Assembly (NCBI GenBank): GCA_964006375.1
Contig: OZ023265.1
Span: forward strand, 13,255,993-13,319,992
Length of the DNA: 64,000 nucleotides
From: Tillus elongatus
Taxonomy: Eukaryota; Arthropoda; Insecta; Coleoptera; Cleridae
Reading direction: 5' to 3'
This document shows positions 57,276 through 64,000 of the stretch, piece by piece. A program made the position numbers and the translations under genes. Within the stretch, counting starts at the first letter, position 1, and every line of letters starts with the position of its first letter. The notes under the pieces were generated by a model. That model had not been told where the DNA came from. It did no database searches and saw nothing but the letters and a program-made list of their open reading frames with translations.

Positions 57276-58513
57276 TGACGCCGCTCACTGTTGGTATATT
57301 CTTGTCTTCTGCGAGCCACCTGTTGGGTTTGTGAGCACTGCCTACTTATGTGCCCTTTCCTACCACACTTGTAGCATTCTATGTCTGACCAATCTGCTTT
57401 CGTCCTACGTGCCCCAACCGGTGCAGTGAGCTTGCTTATGGCTTCTTTTAACAACTTCATTTCTTGCCTTAGTTCCGCTGTTGTGTCTGCAAAGTCCTCT
57501 ATCTCCTTCACTTCGCGCAGCCTGTTGCGGCGAGGTTGAGATGCATTCTTCGCTGCTTCAAATTCCAAGCCATAAATTACGCAGTCTGTAAGTGTTTTGA
57601 ACCTTCCGAGCCTTAAAGCTTGTTGCATTTCATTGTCAAGTACCCCATCGATGAAGGTCTGGACGGTGATCTGGTTGACAAATTCTTCTGGGGCTTGGGG
57701 ATATGCCAGTCGCACAATTTTCTCCACTTCGGCACTAAATTCTTGCAGCGTCTCATTTGGCTTTTGGACCCTTGACTTTAGTTGTGTCTGGTAGACCTGG
57801 CTCATGTACTTGTTACCATATCTCAAATCTAGGGCCTGTATCACTGTTAAGTAGTTTTGCTGTTTCGACTCCGGGATGTTCTGGAGGATTTCTAGGGCTT
57901 TACCTCGAAGCGAGAGAATTAGAGCAGTTGCTGCCTGTTGTTCGCTCCACCCATTGCTGAGAGCTGCCGCTTCAAACTGCCTCCTGTACATGGGCCACGA
58001 TGTTTCTCCGTCAAAAGTCGGCGGCTTCAAGGTTCCATGAGGCTGCTGCACGATTGGCATATCTTGTTCCGTACGATTTTGAACTGGGGACATTCCAGTA
58101 ACTCCTCTTGGTTGAGTTCTATCAGTCTGGCCCATCACCTGTTCTGTCAGTTCTCTATGTCTGACTTCTGTGCCTTTCATCATCATCTTCATTTGTTCTT
58201 TCAACCCTTCAACTTCTTCCCATCGTTTGTTCCAATCATCTGTTGCATTTTCCACTTTACTGTTCACCTTTTCTATTTGTTCGTTGATTTGTTCAATTTC
58301 TTCTTTTACATCGATTCTCATATTGTGGAACATACTTCGGAGGTCTTCTTTATCTTCTTGTCGCCTTCTCTCGTCTTCTTCGCGCCGTTGTTCGTCTTCT
58401 TCGCGTTGCTTCTTGAGTTCTTCTTTGTCTTCTTCGCGTTGCTTCTTCAGTAACTCCATCAACTCTTTGATTTCAGCCATCTCGTCGTAGTCAGTCGATC
58501 TAGTGTTTACCAT
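57251..58513 (-). CDS. gag: Ty3/gypsy gag polyprotein
   Basis: 420 aa. Start MVNTRSTDYDEMAEIKEL. Long charged coiled coil (about residues 15-115; KKQREEDEQRREEDERRRQE), then a capsid-like domain (PPTFDGETSWPMYRRQFEAA, LRGKALEILQNIP, QEFSAEVEKIVRLAYPQAPE) and one CCHC zinc knuckle, CYKCGRKGHISRQC, near residue 390. Ends GNDLTPV within the frameshift region. Intact. Confidence 0.92.
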   Translation of the reverse strand: MVNTRSTDYDEMAEIKELMELLKKQREEDKEELKKQREEDEQRREEDERRRQEDKEDLRSMFHNMRIDVKEEIEQINEQIEKVNSKVENATDDWNKRWEEVEGLKEQMKMMMKGTEVRHRELTEQVMGQTDRTQPRGVTGMSPVQNRTEQDMPIVQQPHGTLKPPTFDGETSWPMYRRQFEAAALSNGWSEQQAATALILSLRGKALEILQNIPESKQQNYLTVIQALDLRYGNKYMSQVYQTQLKSRVQKPNETLQEFSAEVEKIVRLAYPQAPEEFVNQITVQTFIDGVLDNEMQQALRLGRFKTLTDCVIYGLEFEAAKNASQPRRNRLREVKEIEDFADTTAELRQEMKLLKEAISKLTAPVGARRTKADWSDIECYKCGRKGHISRQCSQTQQVARRRQEYTNSERRQGNDLTPV

Positions 58514-58550
58514 TTACAGCTAGCTTAGTTGTCCACTTCTTCACTCACTT

Positions 58551-58568
58551 ATCCCACTTCTGACACCA
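58551..58568 (-). other. Primer binding site, tRNA-Leu type
   Basis: Minus strand TGGTGTCAGAAGTGGGAT, three bases from the 5' LTR. The complement atcccacttctgacacca matches the 3' end of leucine tRNAs including CCA. Confidence 0.8.
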
Positions 58569-58571
58569 AAT

Positions 58572-59314
58572 TGTTGCGTTTTCTCCGGGTTCTGGATAAG
58601 TGAGACTTTTAATTTTAACAAAACAACTTTATTTACACTCTAAATATGGATACAATAAAATTTCTAGAATGTCTCTCTCACAAAACACTTCATTTACTGG
58701 CCTTACAATTACTACTCTCAACAAGTCACTAATCTGGTACTACAGTCACTACTCTCTTAACACTTTACACTGCTTCTTCAAGTCACTACCACATTATCTT
58801 ACTGAACTGAACTCCCTCGGGCTGGCTTGCTTTCGCTTTTATATACTCGCCGTACCTTCCCTTCCTTTCTAGAGTGTTCCATTCCAGAACGTTCTAGGAC
58901 CTTCTTTTACTAGAAGGTTCTGTGAATACAGATCGGTCCTGTGTGTATACAGGGGGATGTATATACAGGTGATCCAAATGTGGTCACCACTCCTATGTTA
59001 CACAAGAGGTGTTTCTCGAACTATAAGATCTCTCTGCGTATACAGGGTGTAAGGGTTCTCTGCGTATACAGGGTGTATATACAGGGTGTTCGGAATGTGC
59101 AGACCTCAGTTATCCGTTCCGACGGGGTACAAGTTGGTAACTTCGTTATTTCTGGTCCTAGACGGTTGAGACTTCGCCTGAGGGGGGTCACCCCAGGCAC
59201 CCCCAGAGGGGTGGGGAGGCGGTGTTGCCAGATTGTGCAAAAATTCCCAGATGTTGGGGAAATTCTGGAGATGTGGCAACACCGCACCTACGTCTATTGA
59301 AGTGCTTTGTAACA
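58572..59314 (-). repeat. 5' LTR (743 bp)
   Basis: Differs from the other LTR by ctccgggttc versus ctccggattc, a 2-base deletion at caacaagtcac, ctcgaacta versus ctcgcacta, and agttggtaac versus agttagtaac. Confidence 0.92.
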
Positions 59315-60856
59315 ATATATATATATATTGCTATGGTATTCTACTTTACTTTATGGGTAGTATATACCTGCAAAAATTTATTATAGAGCTGAGAACATAT
59401 GTCCTAATCATCAGGTTGGGTTCCTTATATTTACAGCTAGCTTCTACTAATTAAAATTCACTAATATGTGTTATTTAAATTCATTTATTGATTTTCACTT
59501 GATCAAAATTACTATCGCTTTGCACAGATGGCTATATAACAATTTTGCTGATTAAATATCAACCAAAAACAATACTTCCGTTAATTACAATCTGTTATAC
59601 ATTCCATTTAATTCATTACACAAATTTTACGGTGTCTATTTGACACACATTAAATACAAACAGAAACGTTTAAAACATTCAATACATAAACATAGATTGA
59701 AAAATCCTATTAAAACATTTAACTGTGCCGATATGACACTTGTTAAATACAAAGAGATATTTTAAAACATTCTTTACATAAATATAACTTGAAAAATCCT
59801 ATTAAAAAAATTCTGGTAACATTATGACTAATTACACAATTAATTAAACATGGATATTACATAATCAATATACATCGATAATTCGACAGAGATCACGGTA
59901 TCTTTCCGTTTACTTCAAACAAAATTTTTGTTTTTGAAATTTATTAGCACAAAAATATTTGATTGTTGTTGTAAAAATGGTGAAATTCCACCCGCACTGG
60001 TCAATTTAAGAAAAGGTAACACTTACTGACATATTTTCCATTGGATTATTTATTGTTCTTCCATTAATACGGACCTTGATTAATTATTATTATCTTTCTC
60101 ATTTGTCCATGCCATTTATTATTAACGGATTTACTTCGTTAACATATTGATATATTCATTCCATAGTCGTAGCACTCTGGAGGTGTTTTATACCCTCACT
60201 TCGATGCACTCTGGAATCTTATGTCAACTTACATAATTATGACGATGATCACCTGGTCTGGTAAAGTGATACTGATGACTTCACTGGATGGAAAAGACAA
60301 GACAACCTCGGACCATCTCGGACCGTTGCTTTTATTAACTCTCCTACAGGTGAAAAAACGCTATTGTTCGTCACACCACCTGTGTTTAAGTTTTCCTTAA
60401 AACCTTTAACGTCTTTTTACGTTTTTTTCTGACGCGCACATCACCTTAATATTCTACAAACTTTTGTTTTTTATAAATGACCTCCGCTCTTTCACTATAT
60501 TGCGTCTTTAGCTAGCTTGGTCATATATATATTTTTTTTATACAATAAAATCAACAGAACTACAATTATATTATCTACAATCTCATTCTCCCTACAAAAC
60601 TGAAGCATTGTTCTTGGTTTCTTTACGGATTTCTAGTATATAATATAATTTTTTTATTACTCGAATGTAACTTAACATCGAGGGTTGCTACATGGGTCAC
60701 TGACATTCATGTCGGGCGTTGACATCTCCTGCCAAAACTCTTTCATTGCTACATTAGGGTGTATGCACTAATTTTATATATACTAGTATGCATAAATTTC
60801 CCGTTTTCCTATTAAAATTTCGTAATATTTCCTATCATTTGCTAGCTATAGCAATT
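59315..60856 (-). other. Possible 3' LTR of a second LTR element
   Basis: No ORF. If the tract at 60857 is a polypurine tract, the sequence to its left would be an LTR in minus sense. It contains TATAAAA-type (near 60190 and 60775) and AATAAA-type (near 60332) signals plus a ggtccgagatggtccgagg doublet near 60310. The far LTR lies beyond the window, so ends cannot be confirmed. Confidence 0.3.
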
Positions 60857-60867
60857 CCCCCTTTCTA
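60857..60867 (-). other. Polypurine-tract-like 11-mer, copy 1
   Basis: Minus strand TAGAAAGGGGG; identical 11-mers at 61859 and 63539. Confidence 0.45.
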
Positions 60868-60919
60868 AAAGTGAGTCTGGATACTGTTTGCTAGTCAGAT
60901 CATCTTTATTCATTGACTA

Positions 60920-61135
60920 AAATATTTTGTTCAAAATCGCCTTTTTTGACATTCCAAAATTTATTTTATTCTAAATCGACTTTTATGACATTTCAATCAT
61001 TACAACCCTTTATTTTATTTAAAATTGCCTTTCATGACATTCTAATATTAAAACTCTTAAATTTAATTCATAATCGACTTGTATGACACTTTAATAATTA
61101 AAACATTTTATTTTATTCAACACCGCTTTTTATGG
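60920..61135. repeat. Degenerate tandem repeat, about 49-bp period
   Basis: Four to five units with tttattttattcaaaatcg and cttttatgacattc themes; landmarks at 60936, 60975, 61024, 61073 and 61122 give steps of 39, 49, 49 and 49. Confidence 0.6.
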
Positions 61136-61999
61136 CTCACCAATTGGTTTTATATATTTCTCTCTTTTGGCAAATCAATTGTTTGTTCTATATGATCTAA
61201 ATTTATGCCATTCCCTGGTTATTTCGACTTATTTAACGTTCCCTCAGAATTGATTTCAATAAATGACAGTTATTGGTATTTTTATTTGTCATATTTTTAT
61301 GGGGTATCTTTCCTTTCAATCTTATTTCATTTGCTAAATTATTATATCTTTATACTACCATGGAATAGGACTATGTAATACTTCTTTTATTTATCAACTT
61401 CTAATAATTTATCTTTTCTACCTAACATATACGGTCTCCCTACTTCTGACTTTTCACATACCCCCTATACATATTTCACTATTACTTGCATCATATTATA
61501 TTTTTTCAATATTCTTTTCAATATTCTATTCACATATATACTTCAATAATTCGGGACCGACCTCTTTGGGATCGCCCATATACTATACTTCATTTTAAAT
61601 GACCGATATCTTTGTATCGTTAATCATTTTACTTCACCCTTTTCATATTTCAATCTTATCGCTACACCATCTATACAAATTCTTTCCTATCAATCCGACC
61701 CTTATATATTCTATCTTTTTGCTAATTATAATTATTTCTCGGTACTTAACCGGTTTCTGTCTTTTAGACCTTTTACATATTTTTCTCGTCTACTGATTCC
61801 ATGTTTCCTATTACTCAATAATAATACTAATAATTTTCTATTTTATTTTAACTTATTTCCCCCTTTCTACCGTTGAATTATGATTATATTAATTGACTTA
61901 TCCAATAACTGCATCTAATTCGAGCATTGCTCCTTATTTATCATCATTTAAATTTTTTTATGAAATTTCGCTTTTCTGATTCGTATTTCTTTGGGTCAT
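61136..61999. other. No recognisable gene; PPT-like 11-mer at 61859-61869
   Basis: Very AT-rich. Short plus-strand ORFs here have no family features. The second ccccctttcta lies at 61859. Confidence 0.35.
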
Positions 62000-62000
62000 T

Positions 62001-62096
62001 ATTTAAATGCCTACTTGTTTTATTTTCTATACTCAGGGTATGAATTATTCGGGTTATTTAAATGCCTACTTGTTATATTTTCTGTACTCAGGGTTA
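62001..62096. repeat. 55-bp direct repeat
   Basis: atttaaatgcctacttgtt with a following tattttct.tactcaggg occurs at 62001 and 62056. Confidence 0.75.
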
Positions 62097-62292
62097 TTTT
62101 ACTGTAATTTTTATTTTAAATTGACCAACTTTTCGTCATATAGTTCTAACTAATCAATTTTATTTATTTTAGGAGAAATTTCTTTGTCTGGTAATTTTAT
62201 TATTTATTTTGTACATTAAAATTCGTCTTTTCGGCATGCGATTATCCTTTTCATTGCTTAGGTCATATCGGATTCGATCAAATTCATGCAGA

Positions 62293-63495
62293 TTAATTTT
62301 TCTTTATCTTAAATTTTTGCTTTTTACTTTCGAAATTAAAATTGCTATAGTTGCAATGACGTGTCTTATTATTTACATTATTATGCCAAATATGTCTGTT
62401 CTTAAGTTCCGGCTTATACCTTTTAAATTTATTATAATTTCCAGAATCTTTGTTTTTATAAAATTTCTGACTATGACTGGATTTGTATTCATCGTGAAAA
62501 TTATTGTTTTTAACGAAAAGGTTTCTAAATTTATAATTGCGGCTATTGCTATTATTCTCTACATAATTTTTATTACATTGAAGCATAGTTTCTTGTTTCT
62601 GATCACTTTCAATTTTGATATAGTAAAAATAATGTGTTGCCGTTATTAATTTTTCTTCGGCAGTATATACGAATTTTTCCGGGCTCATTTCTAGTATATT
62701 TTCGTCCGGTAGTAATTCCTCTTCTATGTATTTTTCTGGGCTTGTTTCTGGTATATTCTCTTCGATTTTAATTAGTTGTTCATCAGTTCCCTGCTCGACT
62801 CGGGCTTCATTTCCGTCAATTGGCTCCACACGCGTTTCGACCTTTTTAATGTCGTACCTCATCATTTCCGTTTCTTCCTGTATTTCGTCACGGCACGACT
62901 GTATTACCGTGTCCAGTTCCGTCTTGATTATTTCATGGCTTTCTTGGCATTTTTCTAGCGTTACTGTTACCTCAGTATCCAGTTGATAAATTTTATTCAC
63001 TTCTGTTAAAATCTCCGTTTTGTTTTGTTGTATATTTTCATACAATCTCCTAAAATTTTCATCCGTATGTTTAATATATTCTTTTTGTTGTTTCTCCAAC
63101 TTGCCAATATCTTGTTTTATGTCTTTTCCCAATTTGTTGTTGTTTTCTTCCATTTTCTTGAACAAAACGGCGAATAACTTCTCCATTTTTGATTCTTCCT
63201 CCTGTCCTTTTACTGTTTGCTCCTGAGGACTTTCTTTGACAGCGCTATTCTGTCCCTTTTCTTTTTCTATTATAAAGGTTTCATCGCCCCGATATTCGGT
63301 TTCTTCTTCTTCCTGTGATATGGTCCCTTCTTCCGAACTTGCTTTACGTCCCCTCCATTCCGTGAACTGTTTAGGTTTTTGTGGTTCTGGCTCTGCCATT
63401 TTCTCCGGATCTTCAGGTACGCTGATTATAGGTTCTTCAGATTCTGGCCCAATTGGTTTATCACTTTCTAACTGTTTTTCCCCGGACATGTTCAA
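62293..63495 (-). CDS. Gag-like protein of a second LTR element
   Basis: 400 aa, start MNMSGEKQLESDKPIGPESE. Acidic/Pro-rich leader with PEDPEKMAEPEPQKPKQF, a long coiled coil (about residues 105-220; MEKLFAVLFKKMEENNNKLG, LEKQQKEYIKHTDENFRRLY), repeats of the ETSPEKYIEEELLPDENILE type, and a Lys/Asn-rich basic end (YNKFKRYKPELKNRHIWH) suited to RNA binding, without a CCHC knuckle. Position about 490 bp downstream of a primer-site-like sequence, and composition, suggest gag. No protease or RT is seen down to 59315. Could also be an unrelated coiled-coil gene. Confidence 0.5.
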   Translation of the reverse strand: MNMSGEKQLESDKPIGPESEEPIISVPEDPEKMAEPEPQKPKQFTEWRGRKASSEEGTISQEEEETEYRGDETFIIEKEKGQNSAVKESPQEQTVKGQEEESKMEKLFAVLFKKMEENNNKLGKDIKQDIGKLEKQQKEYIKHTDENFRRLYENIQQNKTEILTEVNKIYQLDTEVTVTLEKCQESHEIIKTELDTVIQSCRDEIQEETEMMRYDIKKVETRVEPIDGNEARVEQGTDEQLIKIEENIPETSPEKYIEEELLPDENILEMSPEKFVYTAEEKLITATHYFYYIKIESDQKQETMLQCNKNYVENNSNSRNYKFRNLFVKNNNFHDEYKSSHSQKFYKNKDSGNYNKFKRYKPELKNRHIWHNNVNNKTRHCNYSNFNFESKKQKFKIKKN

Positions 63496-63538
63496 GCTTG
63501 CTTTATTTAATTTCCTTGTGAATTTAAAGTTTAATTGT

Positions 63539-63549
63539 CCCCCTTTCTA
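63539..63549 (-). other. Polypurine-tract-like 11-mer, copy 3
   Basis: Lies in the leader between the putative primer site and the gag-like start, an unusual place for such a tract. Confidence 0.4.
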
Positions 63550-63980
63550 AGCTTTGACCCTTTCAAATACACCACCTATATTTATTTTCCATAAAACAAT
63601 TGGTTATATGTGCAACTTACTGTTTCATATTAAAATATCATACGGTATTAGAATTTTTGCTAATTTTCAATAAATTGGTTGAATTGATTTATTTTAACTA
63701 TACTGTATTTAAATGAGTCGTGCTAATTTATTTTAAATTGGTTTACTTCTAAATCCCTTGTGTTAAAATACTATTACGTTTTTATGAAAATTTGCTTTAT
63801 TCTAACGTAATCAAAATTTTATTAAAATCTAACAGAAACCCTGTATTTGTGCCAATCATGTGCTATATTGCAAACAAATGTTTATTTTATTAAAATTTTC
63901 TATGAAATTAACTTTATTTTTACACACAAAAAAATTATTTTTTTTAAATCTTGTTCTTTTTAGGTCAAATTTTTCTAGAA

Positions 63981-64000
63981 GTCCCACGACTTGGGCGCCA
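63981..64000 (-). other. Putative primer binding site, tRNA-Lys-like
   Basis: Minus strand begins TGGCGCCCAAG, like lysine-tRNA primer sites (TGGCGCCC), then TCGTGGGAC. It sits at the window edge, so the adjoining LTR is not visible. Confidence 0.45.

Noticed and set aside
55566..58490. Plus-strand ORFs opposite gag and pol
   Set aside because: Antisense shadows of well-supported gag-pol coding.
62209..62649. Hydrophobic 146-aa plus-strand ORF
   Set aside because: Antisense of the Lys/Asn-rich end of the gag-like ORF, which creates artificial Ile/Leu/Phe-rich membrane-like sequence.
63981..64000. Possible tRNA-Lys gene 3' end
   Set aside because: No cloverleaf or internal promoter boxes precede it; the CCA is encoded, which fits a primer binding site rather than a nuclear tRNA gene.

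Overview
This window looks like AT-rich, repeat-choked chromosomal DNA from an arthropod, most likely an insect. Evidence: spliceosomal exon borders (GTAAGT donors, TTTCAG acceptors), Jockey-clade non-LTR retrotransposons, a Ty3/gypsy element with a tRNA-Leu-type primer site, a DNA transposon with terminal inverted repeats, and about 17 long (TA)n tracts. No rRNA, tRNA, CRISPR or bacterial-type operon is visible. The species cannot be told from the sequence.

Layout. (1) 1-17.6 kb and 30.1-33.1 kb hold four copies of an 'A-type' duplicated block. Each carries, on the minus strand, exon-like pieces of a PDE12-type (2',5'-phosphodiesterase 12, EEP nuclease fold) gene mixed with degenerate Jockey reverse transcriptase pieces. 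(2) 9.24-12.69 kb is a 3.45-kb DNA transposon sitting inside one (AT)n tract; its transposase is broken only by one extra T in a T run. (3) 17.7-29.7 kb and 33.3-35.1 kb form a 'B-type' array of further PDE12-like fragments, including a head-to-tail duplication of about 4.5 kb and, twice, a captured exon of an NVL/smid-type AAA ATPase. (4) 35.1-36.5 kb has more distant PDE12-like fragments, followed by a hammerhead-ribozyme-like motif. (5) 37.0-42.2 kb contains two Jockey-like elements, one hosting a nested insertion with an 8-bp target-site duplication. (6) 42.3-46.8 kb is rich in fold-back elements and small inverted-repeat elements. (7) 47.2-50.7 kb has a mariner/Tc1-type transposase remnant and a 5'-truncated non-LTR element. 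(8) 51.4-52.4 kb has the only plus-strand gene-like ORF: intact, 337 aa, unrecognised. (9) 52.86-59.31 kb is a near-intact Ty3/gypsy element with LTRs differing by 3 substitutions and one 2-bp indel, a textbook -1 frameshift signal, and a heat-shock-element-like promoter in its LTR. (10) 59.3-64.0 kb appears to be part of a second LTR element carrying a gag-like ORF but no visible pol.

Taken together, this is a pseudogene and transposon graveyard with a few young insertions. A striking global feature is orientation: apart from the 337-aa ORF, every recognisable coding remnant (PDE12-like exons, NVL exon, non-LTR elements, DNA transposases, LTR elements) lies on the minus strand. That is the layout expected of a uni-strand piRNA cluster, but this cannot be shown from sequence alone. 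The most actionable observations are the PDE12-like exon array with preserved intron phases, the NVL exon capture, the HSE-array LTR promoter, the frameshift signal and the hammerhead-like motif.
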